A stretch of 64,000 nucleotides of DNA, taken from NCBI RefSeq assembly GCF_030384665.1, contig NC_083673.1:3481501-3545500 (forward strand), in the 5' to 3' direction. This document shows positions 38,561 to 48,921 of this stretch, piece by piece. This DNA is from Lodderomyces elongisporus (taxonomy: Eukaryota > Ascomycota > Pichiomycetes > Serinales > Debaryomycetaceae). The number at the start of each line of letters is the position of its first letter. The stretch's first letter is position 1. The position numbers were made by a program, and so were the translations under genes. The notes below the pieces were generated by a model. The model searched no databases. It saw nothing but the letters and a program-made list of their open reading frames with translations, and had not been told where the DNA came from.

Positions 38561-41092
38561 TCATTTTAAAGAAACAGTTTTCTTTGCTGGTTGGTTTTCA
38601 GACAAAAGTTGCTTTAAAATAAATCCAGCTGTGTTTTCATCTTCAAAATACGAGATATGTGCACTCACTGCCGAGACAAGGGAGAAGTCTAGTACACCCA
38701 TTGGTAAACTATAATCGATTCTTCCAGAGTTGTTTAAAGATGTGAGTTGTATTAATTCATCTTTCGTCAATTTCCGGTCACTCGAGGATTTGCTAGAAGA
38801 ATCTGTAGTTGATTTTTCAACCTCTTCGGAATCTGACAAGGCAATGCTGGTAATCAAATCGCCTAATGCATTTTCCCTTTGTGCTTTCTCTTCAATTGAT
38901 TGCGCTTTAGCAATTTCTTTCGCAGTATTGCCATCCTTCTTTGTGAGGTTGAGCCATCTGGCTGCAGACAAAATCTTTTCCGAGATTTCATCACCAATGC
39001 TTGCAAGTTCCTTGATTTGGCTATCCAAACCTTTGACTGCAAAATTTACTGGCACGGCTTTGAAATCTCCAAATTTGGGAGACACCATGGGCTCTAAGCG
39101 GTATGCTACAGGATCGCATGGGTGAAACAAGTTGTACAAATTGCGGCATTTGGGTGCTGCTACTTCTTTTGATTTAGATGGGTCGTAACTTGAGTCCATC
39201 ATTGATCTTGCTGCAATATTTTTACCTTCCAAAAGTTTAAACAAGCCAAGTGGTGATCCTGCAAGTATTAAATTATCAACTTCAAAGTCAAGGTGCTTCA
39301 GTATATCGGTTGTGTCACCGGAAGCCGTTGCTGACTGCTCGGCCAAAATGTCAAATGCAATACATGAACCAAGAGAATGGCCAAATATATGTACTTTGCC
39401 GTTAAAGTTTGGGTTTTTCTCCTTGTAAAGTTTGTATACGCGATTGAGCTCAGAAGTGACAGCACTAAAAATTTGGTGCAAGTATTGTGGCTGGTAGTAT
39501 AAGAGCACATCCAAGATGACATCTCCAACAACATTGCGCAAAGCTTTGATGCCGTCAACATTGATTTGTGACAATGTCGGTAATCGATTGTCTTTGTTCT
39601 CTTCTACAGTCCTTCTAGGTGAAAAGTCAATCTGGTGTCTCCAGGAAATGGGCAACACTTGTATCCTATTATTCAGCTTATCTTCTTGCCCCTTTTCATA
39701 AGCCAACTTTTGATAATCTTTGTTTTCTTCAAACACTTTTTTCATACTTTTTCTTAACACGTTGATACTATGGGTAAAATTAACTGATTCATATGTGCTT
39801 CCCAAGATCTGGCCGATACCATGAACACACAAAATCAAATGATCAACTTCTCGATCTGATGTTGTTTGAGAAGTTTCCTGATCATAGTCGGCTTCGAGAT
39901 AGTGTTGCATATGTTTATCATCGATGTCGTTCTCATCACCAGTCATTTCCTGCTCCCGCTGTCCGGTATCCTTCTTATCGTCCAAGCTAGATCCTAAAAG
40001 CGAGCCAAACTCCTTTTGGAAAGTATCAGCAATACCAGGTAATGGATTATCTGGAATTTTATCAAATATTGTTTGCTTTAATTCTTCCGAGTATCCGCGC
40101 TGAATATGATCTACACCAAGCAACGATACAGGGTTTGGTCCAAAATACCGGATAACATCAATTTGAAAATCAGAATCATAATCTGCGGGAAACAATACAG
40201 CTTGGTCTTTGTTGAAGTAAAGCACAATTTGTCCGTTGCTTAAGCGATGTAGATCTCTTTGACTTTCAATGTCCATTTTCTTTTGTAACAATCCCTGTTT
40301 TACTTCTTCCTTTGCAACTTTCTCATCCACTTCTTCTTTTTTCACATTAGCTTTGCCTTTCTCTACTAGTACCTCGCTTGATTTTTTTTTACTCTTTTCC
40401 AATTCTTTTTGTATTTCATTGAACTTTGAAATCTTCTCTTTGCTTACCTTTGCTTTTTTCTTTTTCTTCTCCTTTTCGTCTTCAACTTTGTTAAACAAGT
40501 ATGGTTTTACTTTTTTGTACCCTTCTTCAATCTCTCTGGCAATGTCGTTCACCAATGGAATTCCATCAGTATTAAACCATATTCCTCGCCTCACTTCATA
40601 AACTGGACCTTCCCAATACACAGGCTTCAACTGGAACTCGTTGACATCGACTTCAAATAATTTATCCTCATTGACTTCAATTGGTTTGTTTATTGAGCGA
40701 ATAAAGCCACGTTCAAGATTCCTTGAATCGTACTGCGAGAAGGGAATAAAAGACTCTGGCTCTTTTGTTTGCTTATAATGAAACCAGTCAGGCTTTGAAA
40801 TGGGCACATCTGATGCATAAAACCATCGTATATTTGGCTTGGGAATTGTATGGTGGTTACCGTTATCATTATCTTTATGGTTATTATTGCTATGGTTATG
40901 TTTGCTATGGCTGTGGCCAGCTGAATGGCCAGAATTGTGGTGTTTTGTCTGTGTTGATGCAGAAGAAGTAGTAGAAGAAGAAGAAGCTTTGGGTGCTGAT
41001 GCATTTGTAGCTGTACTATACAATTGCACGCTTATTGCTCCTTGATGTAAGAAATGTGGAAGGCATAGTGAAGCTCGTTGAATACAGAGCAT
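38561..41092 (-). CDS. DDL1: Ddl1, DDHD-domain phospholipase (mitochondrial)
   Basis: The protein has 843 residues. An N-terminal presequence-like region (1-30, few acids) is followed by a Ser/His/Asn-rich low-complexity stretch. A conserved domain follows (about 85-200: WFYASDVPISKPDWFHY, YWEGPVYEVRRGIWF), then a Lys/Glu-rich insert (about 200-275). The lipase core has HGIG and the nucleophile elbow GHSLGS with Ser573. The DDHD region follows with RLEPMVSP and, near the C-terminus, RIDYSLP and SAHISYFEDEN, which supply the D-D-H-D type residues. Family enzymes are PLA1-type lipases acting on mitochondrial phospholipids including cardiolipin. It is larger than S. cerevisiae Ddl1 mainly because of the low-complexity inserts. 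Confidence 0.9.
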   Translation of the reverse strand: MLCIQRASLCLPHFLHQGAISVQLYSTATNASAPKASSSSTTSSASTQTKHHNSGHSAGHSHSKHNHSNNNHKDNDNGNHHTIPKPNIRWFYASDVPISKPDWFHYKQTKEPESFIPFSQYDSRNLERGFIRSINKPIEVNEDKLFEVDVNEFQLKPVYWEGPVYEVRRGIWFNTDGIPLVNDIAREIEEGYKKVKPYLFNKVEDEKEKKKKKAKVSKEKISKFNEIQKELEKSKKKSSEVLVEKGKANVKKEEVDEKVAKEEVKQGLLQKKMDIESQRDLHRLSNGQIVLYFNKDQAVLFPADYDSDFQIDVIRYFGPNPVSLLGVDHIQRGYSEELKQTIFDKIPDNPLPGIADTFQKEFGSLLGSSLDDKKDTGQREQEMTGDENDIDDKHMQHYLEADYDQETSQTTSDREVDHLILCVHGIGQILGSTYESVNFTHSINVLRKSMKKVFEENKDYQKLAYEKGQEDKLNNRIQVLPISWRHQIDFSPRRTVEENKDNRLPTLSQINVDGIKALRNVVGDVILDVLLYYQPQYLHQIFSAVTSELNRVYKLYKEKNPNFNGKVHIFGHSLGSCIAFDILAEQSATASGDTTDILKHLDFEVDNLILAGSPLGLFKLLEGKNIAARSMMDSSYDPSKSKEVAAPKCRNLYNLFHPCDPVAYRLEPMVSPKFGDFKAVPVNFAVKGLDSQIKELASIGDEISEKILSAARWLNLTKKDGNTAKEIAKAQSIEEKAQRENALGDLITSIALSDSEEVEKSTTDSSSKSSSDRKLTKDELIQLTSLNNSGRIDYSLPMGVLDFSLVSAVSAHISYFEDENTAGFILKQLLSENQPAKKTVSLK

Positions 41093-41571
41093 TTATGACT
41101 ACTGTAAGTTATACCACTGGAGTTAGCCAATCTGGGAAAAAAAAAAATCAAAAAATCAAAAATCAAAAGATTAGAGAAATGGAAAGTTGAGGCTTGAAAT
41201 TGGAATGGCATCGTGCTTCTTTTAATAAATACACATAATAGTTGAGCAAACTTGATAGCATGTGAAGCAGAAACAGCAACAGCGGCAACACTAGCAGTTG
41301 CATAAACAACTCAGAAGGTTTCAGGTGAGATCTGCGGCTTTTAAGATATATAAAGTGTTTTTGTGTCAGTAAACATACTCATGGTTGAAATGTGTCACGT
41401 CCAACGTTTACATAAATAATGCCCATGCATGCAAGCACACGAGGGAGGGAAAAAGGAATAGAGAGAGCGAAAGAAATTTAAAAAGTAAAATATTCCGATA
41501 TACAATCACCAACTAATGAAATTATATAATTACTCTATTCACATATATAAAATCTAAAAAATTCTAAAAAA
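41093..41571. other. Intergenic: DDL1 promoter and 3' flank of LCCL gene
   Basis: About 480 bp. It contains an AAAAATCAAA repeat (41142-41170) and splice-like motifs on the minus strand (GTATGT at 41378, GGCTAAC at 41128, ACAG ending at 41102) that could mark a 5'-UTR intron of DDL1 but are unproven. No gene is seen. Confidence 0.4.
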
Positions 41572-43935
41572 TCAAGTCAAACCAGGCACCGGCAAAACCA
41601 ATTCACCACTTGGCCATTTCAACACGGCAGCATTAGAATAGTCACTGTAGATCTTGGTATTGGGTATTTTCCTGCCGACACGGAGATAAATCGCAATATT
41701 ACCATTCTCATCTTTTATGCCATTTTGTAAAGTATCTTGAACCCAATTATATATCGAAGATGTTGAATTCGTAAGAATGCTTTTAATATCAATCACAGGA
41801 GGAATGGTGGGGTCATTAGTCGTTGTGCCCATACTGGCCAAGCCATCCAGAACATACTCTTCAATATCGTTGATTAGTAATGAAATAGAAGTAAACTTAT
41901 TCTGGTATGCAGTCCTCTTAACTGTTCCATTATTAATGGGGTCCACCCAATTCAATAATCCGGACTCGTTGTTGTAACCAGTAAACAATGGAGGCACGAT
42001 ATTTCCTTGTGGATCATCTCTCTTGAGCGAGGCTATAGTTTCTGCAATTGCTGCTAACCCCCATCTTGACGCTCCAGATAAAAACAATCCTAATAGGATA
42101 CCTTGAAACATCAATGCAGTTCTCCCTCTAGTTGCACAGCCTGGTATCAACAACATTGCAAGAATATAGTGGTGCACACGCAAAGTGAGGCCCGGCAATT
42201 GTGCGAGAAAAATTAACCCAACAACAAAGATGGAGTAGACAAATAAGTATTTCCTAAACCTACCGGAAAGCCAGATCTTGTATGCTTGAATTACGGCACA
42301 CGTTGCAATTGTGAAAATAATACAGGAGACGGATAGCAAAGCGCCTGGTTGCTCCTTCAAATCACTGATAGTGAGTCTATCGACTGGTAATCTATCAAAA
42401 GTGACGTTGTTCAATATACCCAACCAGAACAAAGGATAGAATAGCAACACCCGACTCATATAGGATATTTTCTGATCTGTTGACTCTAAATATGGCTCTT
42501 GAAGCCTAAACTCTGGACCCAATGGCCTCGAATCTAGCGAACCTGGTAGTTTAGGTTCCAGGAGTGTTCGCTTTGTTGAAAAGTGCCATAATATGTACAA
42601 AATTGAACAAGTAGGAAGAAAACGTTCCAACCCAATTGATATCAAGTATGCAAAATCTTCTGGATTCACAGCATCAACATTAAGCGGCGGGTCTGTGGCT
42701 AAGCAGATTGTCCAGAACCCAACAATTGTTAAAATCCAATATGCAACTGCACCGCTTGCCAAGTATATGATCGGTAGGCCCAAAACAACATTGATGAGTA
42801 AAATGATCATTCTTGGATCGTTGCACTCAGTAAAAGTATCATATTGCTCATGACCCTGCTCCTTTTGGGTTTGACCTCGGCTTATCCCCAATTTTTTGAA
42901 AAAAAACGAAGATTTGAAAAACGAGTCAAATGAAATAGACGGATCCACACCATACTTGCCTTTTGTTGAGTTGAAATATGGTTGTGCTCCACTCTTGTAT
43001 GATATCCTTGCACATCCTCCCCAAAATGGCGAAACCAATCCAGCATGCACTGCTGCTCCACACGGATACGAATCTGCTCTATATGGGTTCGTCAATTGGT
43101 TTTGATCATAAGATTTCAAAGTCTTGTGTTCTTTATTTTTGAATGCATCACCGCCACCAATAAAGTATCCTCGATGTTTGATTCGCTGGTCGCCAATTGG
43201 CAAGAGCGAATACGTCCAGCTTCCACGATCACATAACGCAGGACATCGAATAATAATATCATCATCGGGACTAGCTAAATGTTTGGTGACGTCGGGACAC
43301 AATTCACCATTCATTCCACAAGCGGCATTTTTCCCGATCCAAAAGTCTTGCAGCGCAGAACACGAAAGGGAATAGATATGTGTGTGTGGGTTTAATTTGG
43401 AGCTCGGGGGGACAGTAAGGTATGGAACAAGTATAGCATAGCATAGACCAAACCAGAACAATAAATACGCCGTGAGCATTAATCTTCTATAAGTAAGTGG
43501 CACTCGACTTTTAAATTTGACGGGCAAGTCTTCCAAATAAGATAGCAGCTGGATTCGTGGTGCATATTCATCCCTTGGCTCCCTTGGTCCTTCCCATACC
43601 TTACGGAAAAACAAACGGATCTTGTCCATGGCGCCTTTGGATCTTTCATTGGGGTAATTGAATGAAACTGAACTTTGGTCGTAATCTTCGGATCCGGATT
43701 CGTAGTCCTCTCCATGCAATAAATTCGACGTAGTCGACATAGCGGTATGGGTATTGCTGGAAGTATTTGTCGTATCAAGATTGGTTAGTTCAATGGCATT
43801 AGATGGCGATAGTGATGGTGGTGATGATGATGATGATGATGATGCTAAGGACTTGTTGGTGGGTGTTGAAAAATCGTTGTCGTTGTTGTTTCTTTTGCCA
43901 CTATGCCCAAGATGCATTTGGTTGTAAACCCCCAT
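41572..43935 (-). CDS. LCCL-domain multispan membrane protein
   Basis: The protein has 787 residues. A Ser/Asn-rich cytosolic N-terminus (1-100) precedes one transmembrane span (about 151-173). A luminal or extracellular LCCL domain follows (about 185-330) with paired cysteines, including CSALQDFW, CGMNGELCPD, RCPALCDRGSW and SYPCGAAVHAGLVSPFWGGCARI. At least seven hydrophobic spans follow (380-625). A last soluble segment (640-787) carries several N-glycosylation sequons and ends PSGELVLPVPGLT. Fungi have a conserved family with this layout and no settled function. The LCCL fold (Limulus factor C, cochlin, Lgl1) may bind ligands. No retention signal or catalytic motif is apparent. Confidence 0.85.
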   Translation of the reverse strand: MGVYNQMHLGHSGKRNNNDNDFSTPTNKSLASSSSSSSPPSLSPSNAIELTNLDTTNTSSNTHTAMSTTSNLLHGEDYESGSEDYDQSSVSFNYPNERSKGAMDKIRLFFRKVWEGPREPRDEYAPRIQLLSYLEDLPVKFKSRVPLTYRRLMLTAYLLFWFGLCYAILVPYLTVPPSSKLNPHTHIYSLSCSALQDFWIGKNAACGMNGELCPDVTKHLASPDDDIIIRCPALCDRGSWTYSLLPIGDQRIKHRGYFIGGGDAFKNKEHKTLKSYDQNQLTNPYRADSYPCGAAVHAGLVSPFWGGCARISYKSGAQPYFNSTKGKYGVDPSISFDSFFKSSFFFKKLGISRGQTQKEQGHEQYDTFTECNDPRMIILLINVVLGLPIIYLASGAVAYWILTIVGFWTICLATDPPLNVDAVNPEDFAYLISIGLERFLPTCSILYILWHFSTKRTLLEPKLPGSLDSRPLGPEFRLQEPYLESTDQKISYMSRVLLFYPLFWLGILNNVTFDRLPVDRLTISDLKEQPGALLSVSCIIFTIATCAVIQAYKIWLSGRFRKYLFVYSIFVVGLIFLAQLPGLTLRVHHYILAMLLIPGCATRGRTALMFQGILLGLFLSGASRWGLAAIAETIASLKRDDPQGNIVPPLFTGYNNESGLLNWVDPINNGTVKRTAYQNKFTSISLLINDIEEYVLDGLASMGTTTNDPTIPPVIDIKSILTNSTSSIYNWVQDTLQNGIKDENGNIAIYLRVGRKIPNTKIYSDYSNAAVLKWPSGELVLPVPGLT

Positions 43936-44425
43936 TACTTTTTACAATAAATGCTATATATAAAATAATAGATAGATTAATTTAGACACATAACAATAAT
44001 TACTATGTGAAGATTTAAATATAGACAAGGGGCAGGAGAAGGGGGGGAGGGGCGGAATCAGATTTTACAACCGAAGACGGGGAAAAAAAGGGGGAGAGGA
44101 GAGAGACTGAGGAGAAACTGAGAAAGAACTCAGTTTAGAGTCCCGTACTGTGAATAGCAACTACTACAAATCAAAACAACTCGCTTTCCTAAATATTTAC
44201 AACGAATTACCAATACTTTATCACGTTTTGCACCGATTAGTATTCATTTGAAGCTTAAAAACGATAAATACAACTCTGATATAGCATTTATAAAGCAATA
44301 CGTGGGTGGTAATAACAAAATAATAATTAAAAAAAACGAAAATATTTTTCCTTACATTAAAACTTGAAACATTAATCTAGTATACATTTATAAATTCTTT
44401 AAACACCCAACTTCCATAAACTTTT
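43936..44425. other. Intergenic: LCCL-gene promoter and RNR1 3' flank
   Basis: About 490 bp. A purine-rich, G-rich stretch (44030-44115, GGGGGGGAGGGG and GGGGAAAAAAAGGGGGAG type) stands out and contains AGGGG STRE-like cores. The rest is AT-rich. No gene is present. Confidence 0.5.
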
Positions 44426-47071
44426 CTAACCAGAACACATGGTACATGATTCTGGATTATCAATGGCACAGGCAATGACTTTTGCACTATAGATGTCATT
44501 TTCAATCTCTTCGATTGTTCTATTGTCAACACCGGCTTCCTTCTCTTCTCCATCTTTTTCTTGCTCTTCCTCCTTCTTTGGCTCAACTTCCTTTTCCTTT
44601 TCTTTTTCCTTTTCAGTGATTCTCAAATCAGCAACAGAGTTTTCCAAGGAAGTTGGCTCTGTTGAAGGACTCTTGACATACGAGTTATCGGCGGATGATG
44701 ACGAGGCTGCAGTGTTCCCACTTCTGCCCCTGCTCAAATATGTCTTTCTATTCAATTTCCTCAAGTCAGCAACTGTGTTACCAGCTTGCTCAGCAATCTT
44801 CTTATCAATGGTGAACTGGATAGCGGCAGAGGCAGCTTGGGTTCTCAAGTAGTACATACCAGTCTTCAAACCCTTCTTCCATCCGTAGAAATGCATACTG
44901 GTCAATTTACCCATTGTTGGGTCCTTGATGTGAATGTTTAATGACTGCGATTGGTCAATAAATGCAGCTCTATCGGAGGCCATATCAATGATGTGCTTCT
45001 GACTGATTTCCCAGACTGTCTTGTACAATGCTTTGATTTCATCTGGGATATTAGGTAAAGCTTGGATGGAACCATTATTGGAAATGATACTACTCTTCAT
45101 GGCATCGTTCCAGATTCCCAAATCAACCAAGTCTCTAAGCAAGTATGGGTTAACAATTTGGAACTCACCTGCCAACACTCTTCTCGAGTAGATGTTTGAC
45201 GTGTATGGTTCAAAACATTCATTGTTACCCAAAATCTGTGAAGTAGAGGCAGTAGGCATTGGTGCAACCAATAAGGAGTTTCTCAAACCGTGCTTGGCCA
45301 ATTTGGCTTTCAATTCATCCCAGTCCCACAACTCGGTTGGCTTTCTGTTCCACAAATCAAATTGCAACAAGCCTTGAGATGCTGGTGAGCCTTGGTATGT
45401 CTCGTAGGCACCTTCCTCTTGGGCCAATTCAATAGAGGCCTCGACAGCTGCATGGTAAATGGTTTCAAAGATTTGAATGTTCAACTCTCTAGCTTCTTGA
45501 GAGTCAAAAGCAATTCTCAAAACCATAAATGCATCTGCCAAACCTTGAACACCCAAGGCAATTGGTCTGTGTCTCATGTTTGACTTTTCGGCTTCTGGAA
45601 CTGGGTAGTAGTTACGGTCAATGACTCTGTTCAAGTTACGGGTAACAACCTTGGTAACATCGTGCAATTTCTCAAAGTTGTACCAAATCTTGTTTTCATC
45701 TTGCTCAATGAAAGAAGGCAATGCAATAGAGGCCAAGTTACAAACAGCAACTTCCTCGGGAGATGAATATTCAACAATTTCACAACACAAGTTCGACGAC
45801 TTGATCATACCCAAGTTCTTTTGGTTTGACTTGGCATTACAAGCATCCTTGTACAACATGAATGGGGTACCAGTCTCAGTTTGACATTCCAAGATGGAGT
45901 ACCACAATTTTTGTGCCTTGATGGTCTGTCTACCACGTCCTTCAGCAACATACTTGTTGTACAACTCCTCAAACTCTTCACCATAACAGTCTGCCAAACC
46001 TGGAGCTTCATTTGGTGAGAACAAAGTCCAATCACCATTCTGTTCGACTCTCTTCATAAACAAATCTGGAATCCACAATGCTGGGAACAAGTCTCTTGCT
46101 CTAATCTCTTCTTTACCGTGGTTCTTTCTAATTTCAATGAATTCAAAAATATCACTGTGCCATGGTTCAAGGTAAAGGGCAAAAGCACCTGGCCTCTTGT
46201 TACCACCTTGATCAACATAACGAGCGGTATTGTTGAAAACACGAACCATTGGAATGATACCGTTGGAGGTACCGTTGGTACCTGCAATATAAGCACCAGT
46301 GGAACGGATATTGTGGATGTGCAAACCAATACCACCAGCGCTCTTGGAAATCAAAGCACATGTTTTCAAAGTATCGTAAATACCTTCAATAGAATCTTCC
46401 TTCATAGCAACCAAGAAACATGAAGACATCTGTGGCTTTGGCGTACCAGCATTGAACAAACATGGAGAACCATGTGTAAAGTACCTTTGCGACATCAAGT
46501 TATAAGTTTCAATCACCCTTGGAATATCTCTTCCGTGTATACCAATAGCAACTCTCATAATCAAGTGCTGTGGTCTCTCGGCAACCTTACCATTAACACG
46601 CAACAAATATGATCTTTCCAAAGTCTTGAAACCAAAGTAATTGTAGTTGAAATCACGATCGTATACAATTGCCGAGTTCAACTCGTCTTCGTGCTCTTGT
46701 ATAATATCGTATGTTTCCTTTGAGATCATTGGCGAATGCAACTTGGTTTCTGGGTTGATGTATTCGTAAAGGATCTTTGACACTGCTGAATATTGTTTTG
46801 TAGTCTGCTTGTGCAAATTGGAAACAGCGATTCTAGCAGCCAACACCGCATAATCTGGGTGGATTGTGGTCATGGTGGCCGCAGTCTCAGCAGCCAAGTT
46901 GTCCAACTCAATGGTGGTGACACCTTGATACACACCAGCAATAACTTTTTGGGTAATGGCAACTGGTTCAACGTGGGTTGGGTCTAAACCGTAGCATAAT
47001 CTTTGCACTCTAGCAGTGATTTTATCGAACCTAACAGGTTCTTTCCTACCATCTCTTTTATAAACGTACAT
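44426..47071 (-). CDS. RNR1: Ribonucleoside-diphosphate reductase large subunit (class Ia)
   Basis: The protein has 881 residues, close to yeast Rnr1 (888). An N-terminal ATP-cone (1-90, [18 protein letters not shown]) provides overall allosteric control. The ten-stranded barrel carries the redox-active Cys near 218 ([11 protein letters not shown]) and the N-x-C-x-E thiyl-radical loop near 426-430 (NLCCEIVEY), paired with [29 protein letters not shown] is the family signature. The tail has a low-complexity Glu/Lys stretch and ends CTMCSG, with the swinging-arm cysteines Cys876 and Cys879 that reduce the active-site disulfide. The enzyme makes dNDPs and is normally induced in late G1 and by DNA damage. 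It has an MCB box upstream. Confidence 0.97.
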   Translation of the reverse strand: MYVYKRDGRKEPVRFDKITARVQRLCYGLDPTHVEPVAITQKVIAGVYQGVTTIELDNLAAETAATMTTIHPDYAVLAARIAVSNLHKQTTKQYSAVSKILYEYINPETKLHSPMISKETYDIIQEHEDELNSAIVYDRDFNYNYFGFKTLERSYLLRVNGKVAERPQHLIMRVAIGIHGRDIPRVIETYNLMSQRYFTHGSPCLFNAGTPKPQMSSCFLVAMKEDSIEGIYDTLKTCALISKSAGGIGLHIHNIRSTGAYIAGTNGTSNGIIPMVRVFNNTARYVDQGGNKRPGAFALYLEPWHSDIFEFIEIRKNHGKEEIRARDLFPALWIPDLFMKRVEQNGDWTLFSPNEAPGLADCYGEEFEELYNKYVAEGRGRQTIKAQKLWYSILECQTETGTPFMLYKDACNAKSNQKNLGMIKSSNLCCEIVEYSSPEEVAVCNLASIALPSFIEQDENKIWYNFEKLHDVTKVVTRNLNRVIDRNYYPVPEAEKSNMRHRPIALGVQGLADAFMVLRIAFDSQEARELNIQIFETIYHAAVEASIELAQEEGAYETYQGSPASQGLLQFDLWNRKPTELWDWDELKAKLAKHGLRNSLLVAPMPTASTSQILGNNECFEPYTSNIYSRRVLAGEFQIVNPYLLRDLVDLGIWNDAMKSSIISNNGSIQALPNIPDEIKALYKTVWEISQKHIIDMASDRAAFIDQSQSLNIHIKDPTMGKLTSMHFYGWKKGLKTGMYYLRTQAASAAIQFTIDKKIAEQAGNTVADLRKLNRKTYLSRGRSGNTAASSSSADNSYVKSPSTEPTSLENSVADLRITEKEKEKEKEVEPKKEEEQEKDGEEKEAGVDNRTIEEIENDIYSAKVIACAIDNPESCTMCSG

Positions 47072-47308
47072 TTTAATAGATGATTATGGGATATATGTGT
47101 AGATATATATATATTTGATTGTAAGGATGGGTGATGGATGATGGGTGATAAAGGAAAAGATGGAAAAAGAAGAAGAATCAAATGAAAAAAAAAAAAAAGA
47201 GAAAGAAAGTTTGCTGAAAGTTCCTTTTGCAGACTAGATAGTTAATTTGGGAAGAAAGAGGAAAAGTACGTCTTTTTTATAGAAATAGATGAGATTTTGA
47301 AATTCGAG

Positions 47309-47314
47309 ACGCGT
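47309..47314. promoter_or_regulatory. MCB box (ACGCGT) upstream of RNR1
   Basis: ACGCGT, in GAGACGCGTGCG, lies about 240 bp upstream of the RNR1 ATG. MBF (Mbp1-Swi6) binds this hexamer and drives G1/S transcription of RNR1 in yeast, so site and gene agree. Confidence 0.6.
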
Positions 47315-47710
47315 GCGTGTCTCCTTCATACACGCACCTTTCCACACAAATGCACACAAGTACTTAGATACAAACGTACACAGAGATTCACAAATTCACA
47401 GATACACGCCCTTTTTTTTGCTCTCTCTTTTTGCTTCTTAGTAATACTAAAAATGCTTTTTTTTTTGGCGTTTTTTTTTTTGTTTTCATTTTGCAATCGA
47501 GCTTGGTACACGCTACTAGACGTCTTTGTACGATTGTTGATACTTTGATCCCATACTTTATACAGAATTGACGCTCCCATTCAGTTTTACTAACTGACTA
47601 ACTGACTAACTAACTAACTAGCTCGTACATTGTTCTATACGTGCCATTGACTATTCTTTGCTTTCACTTCTTGTGTTTATATCTTCAAGTGGCGCTGAAC
47701 ATGATTACTA

Positions 47711-47722
47711 ATCGGTACCGAT
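47711..47722. promoter_or_regulatory. Perfect 12-bp palindrome ATCGGTACCGAT
   Basis: This is a rotationally symmetric site with a GC-rich centre in AT-rich intergenic DNA, about 640 bp upstream of RNR1. It could bind a dimeric factor. I know no yeast factor with exactly this consensus. Confidence 0.35.
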
Positions 47723-48100
47723 CTTTCCCAAAAGGTGTACTTCTTGAACCTTTTAAGGAATATAGCCTCTACACGCAACACTAGTCATCCGATTCGGTAA
47801 TGAATCGTGTTGATGTTACCTAGCTTTCCTCCTCTCTCCCCCCTCTCTCCACAGCAATTATCCTCAATTGCCTATTGATAACAGATAACCTACAACAAAA
47901 AGTATTTGTTTTTAGATAAGTTTAGTAAATTGAAATAAAGATAACGCCAAGTAGATATTAGCGTGGGGAAAACAATATTGAAAGATTGAAGAAAAATTTT
48001 TTGAAAAACTGATTACTCAAAGATAAAAATAGGTATATAGATGTGGCACGTGACAATAATTCTGGAAGAAACTGTATTAATCGAGATAGACTAAATGTGA

Positions 48101-48154
48101 GAAGTAGTAGTGGTAGTGGAAGTAGTAGTGGTAGTGGAAGTAGTAGTAGTAGTG
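48101..48154 (+). repeat. Three 18-bp tandem repeats (GAAGTAGTAGTGGTAGTG)
   Basis: Copies lie at 48101-48118, 48119-48136 and 48137-48154; the first two are identical and the third differs by one base. The repeat is non-coding. Confidence 0.9.
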
Positions 48155-48548
48155 AAAAGTCGTAGTGAGAAACGAAAATTGTAAGAACAATTTAATGTAG
48201 AATACCGGATTCTTAAGCATAGTCTTTTTTGAAAAATTCTTCTACAAATGTAATCTCTTTTTTTTTTTTCTTTTTGGTTTTTCCCTCTAAACGATGATAC
48301 GTATATTGTATATATTAAAATCTCTATTTTACCAATATCTAATCCAAGTAAGTTTTGCAAACTCAACCAATTTTAACTAGCTAACTCATTATAGCTCAAC
48401 ATGTAAGGATCAAAATAAAAGATATAAAGAACAAAGCTAGCAAAATAAAAAAAACAAGGAAAAGAATTTGCAATTGGATTTATTAAGTAAGGTCACCTTA
48501 CTTTTTCTCCTCTTTGGTTAAATCACTAGTATAGTTAGTATTTTGTTA

Positions 48549-48921
48549 CTAATCAGATAATAATCTCATATTATGATGAACATACTTGATGAATTTCTCC
48601 AAATCGAAATCGTCTTCCTTTGGTGCAGCTGGAACTGGCTTGGGAGCTACATTCTTCTCTTCCTTTTTAAACAATTGAGGAATGGTCACACCTGCGACAA
48701 CTGTTGATAAAGTGAGGATAGATAACTATGGCAATGTTTCATGTTAGTACCAAATATATCCTTTTATGTTCTTTCAAATATATTTCCATTCGCATTCTGT
48801 ATAATGTTTGCGTTATTCACCCTCTACTCCTCGCTGTAAATAGGTCTAGTTCGCCTCAATTGGGTTGACATACAATGTGTGCTGGCACTTGTTTTCCAAA
48901 TACTGTGTAAGCTGCTCCCAT
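48549..48921 (-). CDS. ATP19: ATP synthase subunit k (Atp19), small gene with one intron
   Basis: Exon 1 (48874-48921) and exon 2 (48549-48725) join to encode 74 residues. The protein begins MGAAYTVFGKQVPAHILSIL and continues with a hydrophobic span (STVVAGVTIPQLF), a Pro/Lys hinge (KKEEKNVAPKPVPAAPKED) and the end DFDLEKFIKYVHHNMRLLSD. The start MGAAYxxxGKxxPxHxL and the DxEKFI C-terminus match yeast Atp19 (68 residues). Atp19 is a small single-span subunit of the F1Fo ATP synthase dimer/supernumerary part in the mitochondrial inner membrane. The frame is exact across the splice (codons 16 and 17), and both splice sites fit consensus. The gene is too short and too split to show as a long open frame. 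Confidence 0.9.
48726..48873 (-). other. ATP19: Spliceosomal intron of ATP19 (148 nt)
   Basis: On the minus strand the donor GTATGT starts at 48873, the branch site TACTAAC is at 48749-48743, and the acceptor ATAG ends at 48726, 17 nt past the branch site. Splicing is in phase 0 and yields a protein matching Atp19 on both sides of the junction. Confidence 0.93.

Larger units (their letters stand above)
47072..48548. other. Intergenic: RNR1 promoter and ATP19 3' flank
   Basis: About 1.5 kb without a credible gene. Items: an MCB box (47309-47314), CA-rich stretch (47325-47405), T tracts (47410-47480), a TAAC/TGAC tandem stretch (47588-47620), a perfect 12-bp palindrome (47711-47722), a CACGTG at 48047-48052, and an 18-bp triple repeat (48101-48154). 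The minus-strand frame at 48091-48366 is mostly repeat translation. Confidence 0.5.

Noticed and set aside
41102..41378. Possible 5'-UTR intron of DDL1 (GTATGT, GGCTAAC and ACAG on the minus strand)
   Set aside because: The signals are in order, but the spliced upstream ATG would be out of frame with DDL1 and hit a stop. The branch site is also not the TACTAAC seen in the two firm introns. RNA-seq would be needed to revive it.
47583..47740. TACTAAC-containing repeat and a GGTGTACTTCTTG stretch that recalls Candida telomere repeat sequence, hinting at telomerase RNA
   Set aside because: The TACTAAC is part of a TAAC/TGAC tandem repeat, and no full-length telomeric template with terminal redundancy is visible. 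A comparison with this species' telomere repeat would decide.
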